The translations under genes were made by a program, and so were the position numbers. The notes beneath the pieces were generated by a model. It was given only the letters and a program-made list of their open reading frames with translations. It was not told the origin of the DNA and did no database searches. Of a stretch of DNA of 64,000 nt, positions 9,768-23,700 are shown piece after piece. Position 1 is the first letter of the stretch. Each line of letters opens with the position of its first letter. Source of the DNA: Umbilicaria muhlenbergii (Eukaryota; Ascomycota; Lecanoromycetes; Umbilicariales; Umbilicariaceae); contig KK106982.1 of NCBI GenBank assembly GCA_000611775.1, positions 6,194,495 to 6,258,494 of the forward strand. Reading direction: 5' to 3'.

Positions 9768-12529
9768 ATTCAAGGACTCAGAGCTTCTTCTGCCGTCCAC
9801 CCTAGTGTGCCCTTTATTATCAATCTGGCATGTCTTCATCCTTCAGTGGAGGTGTACTCTCGCTCCTTTTGACCTTGATCCTCTTCATCAAGGTTTCTCA
9901 ATCATCACTGATGTTCAGGCCTTCATAACTTCGCTTGAGCATTTTCATTTTCATATGACTGTATAGCTAGCTCACGTTTTTTGAGTCTGTCTCACGGGCC
10001 ACTCTTCTGAAGATGTTTATCAGCATGTCTTTTAGTTCATTCATCTCCTCCTTTGTTTCCTTTGAGAACTTGATGACTTCATTCATCATGCTGCTTTCTC
10101 TCATATCCTTCATCGCGTTGATTGTTACCCTTAAACATTCAGACAGTCTTTTCACCTTATTCATCATACTATTCATACCTTCACTGAGAATCACTCTCAA
10201 GGCCTTTCTTTCTTCTTTATCAGAGTGAGTTTCAGTAGAGCTATCAACACTCTGTTGCAGTTTAACATTTGAAGGGGACTTCTCTCATGTCTTATATTTC
10301 TTCATATCTGATGTAGCTGATTTGATCTCATCAACATCCTTCAGGCTCTTATCTGTCACTATCTTGATCACCTTGAAGTCTTCAGTTGACAGCTTTTGAC
10401 TCACTGATAATTCTCTCTGCATTCAAGTGATTTCCTTTCAATTCTTGTTATTCTTTCAGAAAGCTGTTTGACCCTTCTCTTTTCCTTCAGAGCTTATGAA
10501 TTCATACATCTTCTTTCATATCTTGTTGTACAACTCTTCCTTGTTCTTTATGACTGCTTCAACTTTCACTGCAGGTTCAAAGCTTAACCTCATCTTTCTC
10601 ATTCATCTGATTGAATTGAAGTCTGCGCCTCAACGTGCTGTGCATTTTGCTGATGATATCTTATTTTCTACTATCTCTGCAGCTAGGACGTCTGTCAACT
10701 TTATGTACTTCAGAGGTCAAGTTGAGGTGTCATTCTTCTTGTAGCCTTCTCAGTCAAATTCTTTCATCATTATTGATCAGTCTGCAAATGCTTCACTTGA
10801 AGGTTGAGTCTCCTGTTTTGTTGCTATCTTTGTACTGACTGCTTTTCCTACCTTATAAACTCTTACTCAGTACTCAAGTCCTGATATTTGAACTCATTTC
10901 TCATCAAACCTCAGATCTTTCTTCTCTGCCTTCATGAACATCATTTCAAGAGCTTTGATCAGAAGTGTAAGCTTATTCATGAGTGTTCACTGTGATGAAA
11001 GGTGTGAAGGCGTCACACTTGTGATTATAGAATGACCTTTGATATGAGAGGTGAGCTCTGTGACATCAAGCTTATCTGTTACTGCCTTTGTCAGAGTGAT
11101 AGCTCATCCTGTCTGCTCATGTGAAGATTACTCAAATACACTGAAGTCTTCAGCTTTGAAACCTTTGAGGTTTGATAAGTTTAATGTCTTTTGATGCAGT
11201 CTTTCTTCTAGGCTTTTCTCAAAGTTCTGTTCTGAGAACTTTGCTTTTTGTTCCTTGATGATCATCTCAAACAGGTTTGAGTAGTCTAATTCAGCTCTCA
11301 TGATTGTGTCATGTAGTGAAGGAGATGAAGGGAGTGTGAGAGCTTGTGCAGCATGTTTTTCAGATGATGCTTCAGTTGTCTTCTTCACTTGATGTTCAGT
11401 GATTGAACTGAGGAACAGACTGGTAGAAGGTCTTGCTGATGATAAATCTTGTGATTTGTAAGCCTTCAGACTTTCATAGGCGGGCTGAATCATGATGAAA
11501 TCAGTAGTTACAAGTGATATGAGTGTCATAGAGACAGGTGCAATTGAGGTGAGTGTGACTGAGGCATGTGCATGTGAGGTGAGTGTAGCTGAGGTGAGTG
11601 AGAATAAGGTGATTTAAGCTTTTCTCTCTTCCCTTTCTCTCATTCCTCTCAATATCACTTTAATCTTATTCTTATCAATTTGCTCTGAATTAGTTCTTTC
11701 ACTCTTTGATTTCTTTTTCAAAGCAGTCTTTTGACATTTCATATCATCCTGATTATCCTTATGATGTTTCTCTGCAGTTAAATGCTTCACTCTTGCTTTA
11801 ATGTTTTGATCTGCTTTTTTTCTCCTTTCACCTTCTGAGCTGTTGCTGTAGTATGTGAACATTGACTCATCCTCACCCTCACTGAGTTTAATGATGTATG
11901 AGTATTTCTTCATAATAGTAACCTGAGCTTGAGATCATTCTGACTGACGGTGATAGAGTTTGTTTAAATTTAAAACTTGATTTGTGTTGTCTTTTCATGT
12001 TAAGTAGAGCTTATGAGCTTCTGCAAAGTTGTAATTAATATTGAAGTTCTCTTCTGTGCTGACAAAGCTGTTTAGTGTGAGGCTTTGTTCAGGTCTGCCT
12101 CACTGATCTTCTTTTAACTTATAAATGTTTGAGTCATGAAGTCAGTTGAGTCATCATTTCAATTCTTTCATGAGGTGATGATATAGTTCATATAGAATAA
12201 GTTGTAAGAGCAGGACTACTGTGTAAATGAGGTCTTTTATTGACAGAATGCTTTCACATATCTCTTGTAACATGAAAGCTCTGTCTGATGATAATGACTC
12301 AGTGTTTCACAATTCAGAAGTCACAGTGATGTATTAAGAAAATTTGCTTACTTGTAAGGTGATGATTTCATGTCTGCTCACTGCTTGACTGTTTTTAAGC
12401 ACTTTTTTCAGTTATGTCTTGCAATGCAATAAGCGCTCTGATATCACAAAACCACTGCGTGCAAAGAATGAGTAATGTAACATGCAAGTAAAGCTATTGT
12501 AACCTGTAGGTTACTTTCATGAAGGTTTA
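9768..12529 (-). other. Unassigned 3' region of element A
   Basis: About 2.8 kb between the hAT-like insertion and the chromodomain trace. Hypermutation begins near 9.9 kb. On the minus strand there are open pieces with Glu/Lys-rich, coiled-coil-like composition (9967-10200, 11128-11529, 11614-11913), but I recognise no domain. A minus-strand TGATATCAGAGCGC at about 12434-12447 resembles the start of an initiator-Met tRNA primer-binding site, which would point to a second buried retroelement; one motif is weak evidence. The stretch could be an extra 3' reading frame of element A or the gag part of another fossil. Confidence 0.35.
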
Positions 12530-12664
12530 CCTCTGGTTTTATCAGCAGTAATCTTCTCAATCAGCTCATGTTCTCTCTTATACTCTTTTATCAAATCCTT
12601 TAAATTCCCTAACAGGTCCTCATCATATCATTGATCATGTACAGATGAGTAACCCTTTCATCTG
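12530..12664 (-). pseudogene. Chromodomain trace of element A
   Basis: On the minus strand, KGYSSVHDQ and DEDLLGNLKDLIKEY can be read, the pattern of a chromodomain end in fungal Gypsy integrases. It lies immediately left of element B's LTR, with the preceding part of the same element's integrase region at 19.13 kb and beyond. This shows that element B inserted into the integrase/chromodomain region of element A. Confidence 0.65.
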
Positions 12665-12669
12665 ACTAA

Positions 12670-13046
12670 TGTAACAGGTGATGTCATAGTGACTGAAGTA
12701 GTACTGTCATTCAGTGAACTACAGGTACAGTTCAATGAACTATATGATTTAAAGGTTAAGATCAAGTGAGGGAACTAGTAGTCATAGACTTAAGAGATTG
12801 CATTTAATACATGAGTTGAGCATGAGCTTCTAACTATGAATCTACCTGTGATTATATAAACTCTAGAAGACTCATGTGATTGAGGTGATCATAATAATCA
12901 AATTCTTAATCACTCTGAACAGCTTGATCACCTTGATTGAGATGATCAAGATGCTTGAGCCCTCACTCACCTTGATCACTTTGATCAGTATCAGCTGTTC
13001 ACTGCAAGTGCATACTTTTAAGTACTGTCCTGATTAAGTCATAACA
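12670..13046 (-). repeat. 3' LTR of element B (377 bp)
   Basis: In minus orientation it starts TGTTATGAC and ends TTACA. It is the same length as the copy at 18747-19123. A block of some 50 bp (around 12810-12860) is shared with the 433-bp LTRs of elements D and E. Confidence 0.88.
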
Positions 13047-13299
13047 TTAGCTCCCCTCACAAGGTTTTCATCCTCAGAAATCAAAGCCCCTCATGTCTTA
13101 CTTCAGTGACAGAAAGATTGCTTAATCCTTAATTCATCACTTTCACTTGATTGACTGTATCATTAATATTAAAAATCTTGTCATGTGACCTTGTCATCAC
13201 TGTGTCTTCAGTGACTGTGAATGTTTCATGTCTTCAGAATCTGATCATTGCAGTTCTTATGTTCAGTCAGATGTTGCTTGTGACCTTGTGATATTTTCA

Positions 13300-13520
13300 G
13301 CTGAGTTGAATCATGTTGAAGAGGAACTCCTTTATTTATGAAAGAAAAAGACAAATGTTTCTGCTAAAAAGTGAAAGTTAAAGATGAAGAAAGAGAGACT
13401 TCATAAACAAATTACTCTTTTAAAGAAGTGACAGACAGATCTGATTCATACTGAGCTTTAAAACATCAAAGAACTGAAGCAAGAGGAACTGACTCAGAGT
13501 TAAATTATTAATCCTCTTCT
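13300..13520 (+). pseudogene. Antisense frame remnant in element B
   Basis: On the strand opposite to gag-pol, between the integrase end and the 3' LTR, lies a trace of the Lys/Glu-rich coiled-coil frame (ETS-TNYSF and NIKELKQEELT-like pieces). Better preserved versions are in elements D and E at the same relative place. It is too decayed to delimit exactly. Confidence 0.4.
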
Positions 13521-16500
13521 TAATTTCTTTGAACCCTTCATCATTTTTGATGACTGATTGACAGCAGGTTCCTCTGATGAAACTGATGTAACTTCATTGA
13601 ATAATGAGTAAAATTTTCCTCTGATTCTCATGTGTTCTCTGCTGTGTCATAACCTTTTCATTTGATCAGATAATGAGGCTCATCATTTATTTCTTATTGA
13701 TTTAAAATTTCCTCTACTTTGAACTCAGCATCTTGACTCTCAGGGTTGATCTCAGGTGAATTATCTTATAATGATGTTTTCAGGTCTGCTGATTCAAGTA
13801 AAAATATGTAAAATACTGAGTGTATTCACATGACTGATGAAAGTTTAAATTCATAGTTGACACTTCCTTTCTTCTTTAAAATGTGAAATGATCTTAACTT
13901 CTTGTGATTCAACTTGTTGCTTGATCACTTCATCTTGATGTTGTGATGCAGAAGATATATTTTATCCTTCTCTTTAAGAGTAAATCTTTTATTTCTTTTC
14001 TTATTATGATATACTGCTAATTTTTTTAAGATAAATTTTATGTTTCACTGAAGTTCTTGATGAAGGTCTTTTAGGTGATTCACTTATATTTTTACTTTTT
14101 GTGCTATTGTTATCAACCCCCTCACTTCATTTGTAGGTGAGTTGAATTCATAATTAATGTAAAATGATGACACTCCTGTTGACTCTGTTGCTGCTGTATT
14201 GTAAGTTAACTGAGCTACTGGTAAGAGTTCTACTCAGTTGGTTTGTTAATAATTGACATAACAGTGTAAGTACTGTTTCAACATTTGATTTAAGCATTCA
14301 GTCTGTTCATTCATTTGAGGATGATATGCAGTGAACAGTTTGTGATGAATTCTCAACTGATTCATTAATGATTTTCAGAACTTGAAGGTGAAGAGTTTAT
14401 CTTTATCTGAGATTATTTCTTCTGATAGCCTGTGATTGATGATTATAATTTTTAAGAATGTGTATGTTAATTCTTCTGCTGATGATGACTTCTTATATGA
14501 CAAGAAGTATCTGTACTTCATGAGTCAATTCATTATAATCAGTATTGTGTCATACAATACTTTCATCAGGGGTTCTCTTGATTTTGATAATTTTATCACA
14601 AAATCTAGTGTGATGCTCAATCATGATTGTGACAGTGTTGATGATGATTTTAATAATTCATATGACCTGTGATGTTCTGCTTTATTCTTTCAGCAGGTGT
14701 CACACTTTTAAATGATTTCTTCAACTTTCTTCCTCAATCATGAGAAGTAATATGTTCATGTGAGTTGTTTCACTGTCTTTTCAACTTCTTGATGTTCATT
14801 TACTTTGCTAGAATGGCATTCTTCTATCAGCGTCTCTCATAGACTGACTGATATATAAATTAAGCTTTAAAAAAGTAAGAGACCTTCTTGCTTTTCAAAG
14901 CTTTCATGATCATTAATATTTTGAAGAACTTGTTGTGCTAACTTGTCATTCTTCAATGCTTTTTGAACTCAACTTTTGAAAATGTTATTCTCAACTTTTA
15001 TCATAAAGTTGACTTCTTTATTGTATGTTATGCTCTCTTGCTCATTCTTTTAAAGGATGACTTGATTCATGATTAACTTTTCCTGCAGGTAATCAGCTCA
15101 TCTGTTAAAAGTATTCACTTTAATGTTTTCTGATCCTTTTCAGTAGTGAATCTTGAAATTATATTGTGATAATTCTTCTGATTAATGAACTTGTCTTCAG
15201 TTCAGGATCTTCATTGTCATGAAGTATAATAAATTCTTATAATTTGAATACATCTGAACCTCATGCTTTGATCCTTCAAGATATACATGTCATTGTTTGA
15301 ATGCATCAACAATAATTAACAGCTCCTTGTCATGTATCTTGTAACTTTGTTCAGCATTTAAAAGCTTTCATGAGTAGTAAGTTATTGATCACAGACGTCT
15401 CTTATCATCTGACTGATTAATGCATGCTTTTATAGCTCCGTCTGATGCATTCATCTCAAGTGTAATAAGTTTCTCAGGGTTGAAACTCATGAGAATTAAT
15501 TATGATGTGAAGTGCTTCTTTAGCTTTTCAAAGGATTTCTGTGCTTCAGTAAATTAAACAAACTTTCAGTCTTTCTTCATCAACTTCATTAGAGGTGCTG
15601 TGATCTTAAAATATTTCTCAATAAACTTTTTATAGAAGTTTGCAAAGCCTAGGAAGGATTGTACTTCCTTAACACTCATCAGAACTGATTATTCAATCAT
15701 GAAATTAATTTTTTTCAAGTTCATTCATAGATCTTTCAGTGTGATGATAAATCTGAGGAATTGAACTTCTTTGACATGAAAAAGACTTTTCTCAGGCTTA
15801 ACTTGCAAGTCAACATTCTTTAGCGCTTATAAGATCTTCTGAACATGTTTGACATGTTGCTCTTTCATTTTCAAGTATATCAGTATGTCATTGAGGTAGA
15901 TGATCATGAACTGATTTAAATATTATTGTAAAATGTTGTTGATAAAAGCCTGAAAAGTTACAGGGGCGTTGATTAATCTGAATGACATTATCAAGTACTC
16001 ATATAGCCCTGAGCATATTTAAAACACTGTTTTTCATTCATCACCTTCTTTTATTCATATCTGGTTGAATGCCTCTGAGATGTTGAACTTCATGAATCAT
16101 TATGCTCTCTGAAATCTGTCCTGCAGTTTTGACATGAGCAGCAGTGAGTAACTGTTCTTTATCATTATGTTGTTTAATGTCTTGTAATCAACACACAACC
16201 TCAATGATCTGTCAGATTTTGAAACAAACAATATCAGATATTCAGTTGAAGATTAAGATTCTTGAATGAATCCTTTTCATAAGTTCTCCTTTAAATATTC
16301 TCACAATGCATTTAACTTTTAAGGTGACAATGAGTATATGAGTTGCTTTGTCAGTTTGCACTCTTTCATGATCTTGATTTCATGATCTTATTCTTAATGT
16401 TTCAGTAAAGCATCCTGTTTCTTTACTGCTGTAAATAACTCTTTGAAGTCTTTGTATTCTTTAGAGATAAATAACTTGGTAATAAGATCTCAGTCATCAT

Positions 16501-18746
16501 CAACTCATTTAGTTCACAGTATTTTTACATCAGGATTTTTTAACTCCTCATGTGTCTCTTCTGCTGTTATAATGAAGACTTTCACTCCTTCAGGTGAGTG
16601 TAAAACTGAATATAACTTCATAGAAGTACTGCCTTTGATGAAGTATATTTCATTCTCAACTCAATCAATCATCAGATTGACCTGCTGAAGTCATGATATG
16701 CTTAAGACTATGTCACTTCCTGGCTGCTCTGTAATGTTGAAACTGATTTTCTCTCAGTGTTGACTTATTCATATAGGTGTCAGAATGATTTCTTTATTCA
16801 CACAATCATTGTTGTGTTTCATAAGAATCTCATTAAACCTTTGAAGCAAATAGAGATTCTGCTTCTTCTGAATTTTTATCTCATTCATCTTTGTGAATCA
16901 TGAATTCAAGAAATTCTCTGTACAGTCACTGTCAATTAACAGTCTGACTGAGTGGCTTTTTACTTTAACTCAAACATGAAAGTTGCTCATGTCTTCTGTG
17001 ACAGTGATTTCTTTAGCAATCACCTCTTTCAGAGGCTTTAGTTCAGGCATCTTTAAAAACCTCTGATCTGAAGAGCTCTTTAGTTTTTTGAACTAAATGA
17101 GAGGAATCTCAGATTCTCTCTCACATACTTGAAGTCTTTTAAGTTGACTTTCTTGTTCAGGTACCATATCAGGTCTAGCTTCAAGTATTCACTTTAAAAT
17201 TCTTAAACTTTCATGCATAGTTTTCTTAAGATGTGTGCTTCATTGAGGATAACATACCCTTCTTTCATGATGAACTTTAAACTTTTTAATGATGTTTCTT
17301 TGAGTATATCCTGATAATTCACATTCTTGATTTCATCTTTTTGAGTGAATGCATTCTTAATTATTCACAGGATTCATTCCTGCAATTGATTTACATAATT
17401 TTCATAATTCTCAGGAGATTCTTTCAATGTTTTAAATACTTCTTCATAAATCTTCAATCACTGTTCTTCATGAATGAATGCTTAAATATCATCATCCTTC
17501 TCAATGAGTTCTCCTGAGTCATCAAAGTTTATTACTTTCATGAAGTCTTTCTCCTCACTAGATGAGGGTATTATTTCATCACTGTCAACATAATTACCTT
17601 CTTGATTGAATTGATCTCATCAAGTTTGCTGTTTCTTCAAGTCTGCAACTTGATTTAAATAAGAGGCAGTGATGTATTCTCTTATACTCTTAAGTTGACA
17701 TGAAAATCATTCAGAGTCATCTTTATTGCTCTGATGTGTGTGACAGTCATCATCATAACATGCTGTTCAAGACATAACATTATGATTATCTTTGTCCTTT
17801 GCTTTTTGCATGACAGTATATGTCTTCTTTGATTGAATGATCTTTTCAGAGTTTCAACAGTCTCAAGTGAAGTGTCCTGATTTTCTGCAGTTGTAATAAT
17901 TATTTTCATGAGGCTTCTCTTTTTTCTCTGAGTTCTTCCCTGATCCTTTCCCTCACTGAAACTGATTTACTCAAGTAACAGCATCAATTTTCATGAGTTG
18001 AGATTTATAATAAAGTTGATTATTGTACTGACACTCATGGTTTTTCTCAGCTCTTCATGATATGAGAATCTTGTGACTCTTCTTTAAGCTTTATTCATAA
18101 GCTTAATTGTTGATAATGATTAATTATTTAATTATTTCTGAGAGCATGACAGGGTGTTCTGTTTTAAAGATTTCATCTTTCATCACATCCTTCAGTCCTT
18201 TATAATATTGCGCTGTCAAAGCAATATCATCTCAATTCATATGTGAGGTGAGTCTTTGAAAGTTTGTTGTGTACATAGCAGTCACTCCTTTCTGCTGAAT
18301 GATGCAAATCTCTCACTTCATCATTCTCTCTTCATTAATTGTTTTAAACATTATCCTTATCTGCTTCTTGAATTTTTTTAATGCATGAAAGATTTCATTA
18401 ATTGAGTTATCCTGATCTTCACTCTTGTTGTCAAGGTAATCTTAAAGGATAAATTTAAATTAATTTAAAGCATTTGACCTCAGGAATGAGAAAGTGAACA
18501 ACATTTTCTCTGATTTTGACACAAATAGAGACTTGTTGAACTGCAGGTACATGTCAAGCTGAGTGAAAAACAGGTTTAATAATCTTCTCTCATCAAGAAA
18601 CTTATCTGATAACAGAATCTTGACTTGAACTACTTTGTCAAAAGAATGTTCAGTGACTGATTCTTCTCTGTCAGAGGATTTGAACATCTTAAGACTGATG
18701 AGTCAGTTTGTTGCATGACTGATACCCTGTAGATCAGTGCTCAAAG

Positions 18747-19123
18747 TGTAATAAGTGATGTCATAATGACTGAAGTAATACTGTCATTCAACAAACTACA
18801 GGTACAGTTCAATGAATTATATGATCTTAAGGTTAAGATCAAGTGAGGGAACTAATAATTGTAGACTTAAGAGATTGCATTTGATACATGAGTTGAGCAT
18901 GAGCTCTTAACTATGAATCTACCTGTGATTATATAGACTCTAGGAGACTCATGTGATTGAGGTGATCATAATGATTGAACTCTCAATCACTCTGAACAGC
19001 TTGATCACTCTGATTAAAATGATCAAGGTGCTTGAGTCCTCACTCACTTTAATCACTTCAATTGATATCAGCTGTTCACTGCAAGTGCATACTTCTAAGT
19101 ACTGTCCTGACTAAGTCATAACA
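18747..19123 (-). repeat. 5' LTR of element B (377 bp)
   Basis: Direct repeat of 12670-13046 with transitions only, as far as I can align it by eye, and no length change. Confidence 0.88.
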
Positions 19124-19128
19124 ATTAA

Positions 19129-20548
19129 ATATTTCATTATGCTTTTATCTTTCTTAATCTTTCAGTTCCTTTTACTTATCAGCTTTTTTACCTCATAATC
19201 ATGTTATTCTGAATTGAACTTCTTTACTGATGATGAGTTGTTCAGTTGATCTGTACATTCATAAAAGTCCTCCTCTTTAAGTGCTGACTTCAACTGAGTT
19301 ATGAACATTACCAGGTGTATTTTTCAGTTCACTGATATGTTTAAATGATAAGTGAGGAGGCTTATCTTCTCAATTATCTTAAATGAATCAGCCTGTTGAT
19401 TGAAGAGCTTTCAGTTCATTATAAATGAAAGCATATAACTTTTATGAAGCTTTATGAAGACTGCATCTTCAACCTTCATTAATAACAGATGATGATGCTT
19501 ATCATATTATATCTTCATCTGAAGATTAATAAAGTTTACTGCATCTTCAGCTTCCTTTCTTATAATCAACCTGTCTTTGATAAAGTTTAAGTTCACCGGT
19601 TCACTCTCTTCTCTCAGTATAAAGAGAGTGTCTCTCAGTCTGAACCTGTATACTACTTCATCTGAGGATAACTCAGTTGAGGTGTTCACTTGCTTGTTGA
19701 GCTTCAATCTCAACCTTGAAAGATATTTCACTCAATTTGACTTAAGATTCCTGATGAGGAAGTATCAGAGGATTATTTTCATCATTTGATTAATTCTTTC
19801 TGACTGTTCATCAGTCTGTGAATGATATGCTGTCAAGGTCAACATCTTTATCTTCAGTCTCATTGTCAATTCTTTTCAGAAGTTTGATATAAATTTAAAG
19901 TCTCAATCTGATATGATGACATCTGAGACTCTTCAGTCTGTGAGGTTTTTTAACAGAACTCTCACTCAGTCTTTTGTCATGTACATACTTTTCTTTAAAA
20001 GTAAAGTCACCTTCTTGAAGAACTTGTCTGTGATTAATAACACAACATCAAACCCCTCTTCTGTTGTCAACAAGATTAAAATGAAGTTTATTGTGATAAT
20101 TCTGAAGGAGATGTTCTTTGTAATGATTGACATCATTAATCTGTATACAGCGTGCCTCTTGATTTGATTGAGTTGACACTGATAATAATGATTGATGTAT
20201 CTCTTGAGCCGCCTAGATAGCTTTCTTAGATAAAGATTACTCATCACTGCATCATATGCTTAATAAAATCTGCAGTGATGATTGTCATCATGTGTTAACT
20301 CAAAGATCTTCTTCTTCAGTATCTTTAAAATGCACAGTCATCTTCTCTCATCAAGTTCTTGATAGTAGATTAACCCGTCAATTCAACAAAATTGAATATT
20401 TTTCAAAGACTTTGAATCTGCTGTCTTCTTTTGATCCTCAGCATGCTTCTTCAACACACTCAGTATCTTGCTTCATTGCTTATCTTCTTCATACATCTTC
20501 TTCAGCTTGGCTTGATAATTCTGTGACAATTTCATCAAGCTTACTTGA
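19129..20548 (-). pseudogene. Integrase segment of element A
   Basis: Minus-strand readings include CQLNQIKRHAVYRL and EEGFDVVLLITDKFFKKVTL (open piece 19966-20247), matching the zinc-binding end and catalytic core of a Gypsy integrase. Near 19.35 kb a WKIHLVMFITQL-like stretch precedes the chromodomain. The segment is bounded by element B on the left and element C on the right. Confidence 0.75.
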
Positions 20549-20755
20549 TGTTATGACATGATCAATTAACACTGACGGATATTGAACTACCTGATGTTAA
20601 ATTAAATTGAGACTAGTGTGTCTTGACACCCTGACATTTATGTTGTGACTGCACTCACAAGACTGCTTTCTTCTTTATACTTTTTTAAGTTTAAATAATT
20701 CATCTCTTGCAACAGTTCTAAACCTGCTTATGAAGTAAAATAATTAACTGTAACA
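20549..20755 (+). repeat. 5' LTR of element C (207 bp)
   Basis: Direct repeat of 33167-33377; it begins TGTTATGACATG and ends AACTGTAACA. The 4-bp length difference lies near base 30. Confidence 0.87.
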
Positions 20756-23700
20756 TTAAAAAAGTACCTACACTCTTTTTGATCTCTGAAGGTGACAGAA
20801 TATCAGCTGAGATAAACACATGTGTTGATAAGAAAATTCTTCCTCAACATCATCAAACATCTCAACTCATAATTTACTGAGTAATCAGGAGGTTTCTAGA
20901 ACATCTTAAATTTATTAATTAATTATCAACAATCAATTCTCAAGTCCTGTGAGAAGTAAGCAATGAATGATTAAGAAGTACTCTGTCATGATGACAGATA
21001 ACTGTGAGAAGCAGTTATAATAAATAAAAAGTTCTGCAACATGTAAATGCTCTCAAAGACTTATTTGTAAGCACAGACAACTGCAGTAGAGGCAGTTGAA
21101 AGAGCAAAGTTCTGAATCAAATAATCTCAGCATTAGAAGTAAGTGTCTGAAGCACTGAAGAAATCATGATTAAATCACATCAGAAGAGAGGAACCTCTTC
21201 TTAATTTAAAAGATTATCCTTAACTGAAGAACAGTCAGATGATCATGAGAGATCAGAAATAATAAACATCATGAAAATGAACTTTTAAGATAAGGCTCAT
21301 GACTCCTGAAAACTTATAATGATGAGCAGCACATGATCTGAAGAACATCAGCTGTTTAATGTTAAAGACACTAAATCAGAGAGATTCATACAAGGCACAG
21401 ATACAGGATCTAGAAGAACAAAATAATTAAAAAAACTTTTAAATAAAGAAGTTAATAACTGAGAAACAAGAATTGAAACAGAATGTGTTGAAGTTAACTT
21501 AATGACTTAACAATTCTGAAGCAGAGTGATCAAGAGAAGACACATTTAAATTGAACATGAGTGACACAATGAAAAAGCATTCAGTGAAGTTTTCAGATTC
21601 ATCAATTCTGAATGATGATCTTAAGCTCACGTTTCAGGTATGAGATGATCAGATGAAGAGCAAGTTATTAATCAATGATGATTAATTTAATCAGTCAGAT
21701 CAAGATAAAACTGAACATGTTAAAATGATCTACATCAAAACATGAGTTAACAGCAAGGCCGCTGAACACCTTTATTCATGACTGAAGGCTCAGTCAGGAA
21801 GAGAGATTTATGTTAAAAAGATTATTCAGTACCTGAAGAACATCTTTGAGAATTCAGATCATCACTTGAAGGCATGAAAGCAGTTGAAGAAGTTCAAGAT
21901 GTCTTATCTTGAGAACTTTAACATGTTTCAGTCAGAATTTCTACAACTGATGAACTCAGCAAAGATGTCAATGAATTAATGAAAAGAGGAAATTCATGAC
22001 AAGTTATACAACTCACTTTAAGTTCAAATGAAAATTTATGTCACTGATGAGGACATGTCATTTGACATTTATTATAAGAAGGCTCAACAGTTCATGAGAG
22101 ATCTTGTTAAAACAGATGAAAAAATCAAGAAATGAAAAAATCAGCAGAAGCTGCAGAGGAAGCAGTCAACTTTTAAATTTAAAAAGAAGACAATCATCAT
22201 AATCATCACTGTTGCATGAGAAGTAATCAGGTCAATGTTAATTAACATAATTTATTACATTTGCAATAAGAAAAAACACCTGGTGAGGGATTATCCTGAT
22301 AAGTCAAAGAAAGCTGAGGCAAAGACTGTAGACTCTGATCATTCAGATTCAGAAAATGAGCTACTTTAAGTGAAGTCTTCACCTTAAAGTCAACAGAAGG
22401 AGCAAAGATAAGCAAGATGAAAATGTTAAATATTTTAAAAAAGTCATCATTAACCTGAGATTATTAACTTGCAGTTAACAGCTTAATCATAAAAGTAGCA
22501 ACTCTGTTAAACACTAATGTTGTTGAAGAGACTTTCATTCACAAGAAGCACTTTAAATTTGTGAAAAAACATCTGCAGTTATACATCAGAACAGCACAGA
22601 GGTCAATCTTTTTAATAAAATATAATAATTAAAATGCTGAGATGATCTTCAGAGCATTTACAGCAAATTTAATGATTAACAGAAGATGAATCTTTACTCA
22701 CTTCTTATTTTATGACATCAGCAGACATGATGTTCTGATTGAGAGAAAATGATTTAAGAAGATTAAGATATTGATTGATTGCTTCAATTGAAAGCTGATT
22801 TGACCTGAGGAGGCTCAATATCAGGTAAGCAAGAACTTAATGATATCAAGGTGAGAATTACAGTTATCAGAAGTTAAATCAGAACATTAAACAGATGCTG
22901 AATGACATGATAATCTGCATGAGGCAGCAACATCAACTCAGATCTTAAGAAGAGCAGAAAGAAATGAAATTATAATGACATTTAATAAAGCTGACCCTGA
23001 GGATACTGAACATTCAACAAGGTTAAATGAGTGAAAGAAAAAATTCATTAAACTGCTCAAAAAGTCAGTCCTGCAGCTACAAGCACAATCAAAGACATGA
23101 AGAGCTCAGCAGCAGATCAACATCAATGAGATGAAAAAACAACTGAACAAAAAGAAAGATTCAATGAATCACATGAGTAATTTAATGAATGAAGGTCAAA
23201 GTTCATTGAACATAAAGAAATCAAAGAATCATAAATCTTCTCTTTATCAAGAAGTGAATATTGCACTTCTGAAAGTGAGAAACTTCTTATGCAATGTCAG
23301 AAAAAAAAAGGTGATTATCAATGTCATTAACATTCATGAGGTTAATCATTTAATAAAAAACTGAAGAAACCCCTGTCTGCTGCTGCAGAATAAAATAAAG
23401 CTGAATTAAAGAGTAAAGAAAAAATTACCTCATCAGTATTAAGAGTTTGCAGAGGTTTTTAGCAAGGCAGCATCAGATCAGCTGCCTCTACATAAGAAAA
23501 AAGTGAATCATGATATCATCTTAAAAGATGAGAACAACCTGACCTCAAGTCTCTTGTACAGCATGTCACTGAAGCAGTTAAAGTTAATCAAGACTTATCT
23601 TGAAGATCATCTGAAAAAGAGTTTCATAATTCTTAACAACACTTCTTATGCATCATCAGTTCTCTTTGCAAAGAAACTTGAAGAGGAGTGATATTTTTGT

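Larger units (their letters stand above)
12670..19123 (-). mobile_element. Ty3/Gypsy element B, minus strand, fossil (6454 bp)
   Basis: Two 377-bp LTRs (12670-13046, 18747-19123) bound it. The 5-bp flanks are ACTAA (12665-12669) and ATTAA (19124-19128), a target duplication differing at one base. In minus orientation: gag (open piece 18460-18687), a CCHC zinc-knuckle region near 17.9 kb, reverse transcriptase about 16.2-15.6 kb, RNase H about 15.5-15.1 kb, integrase about 15.0-14.0 kb. Gag and pol resemble elements D and E, so it is a sister family. It is broken dozens of times. It lies within element A. Confidence 0.88.
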
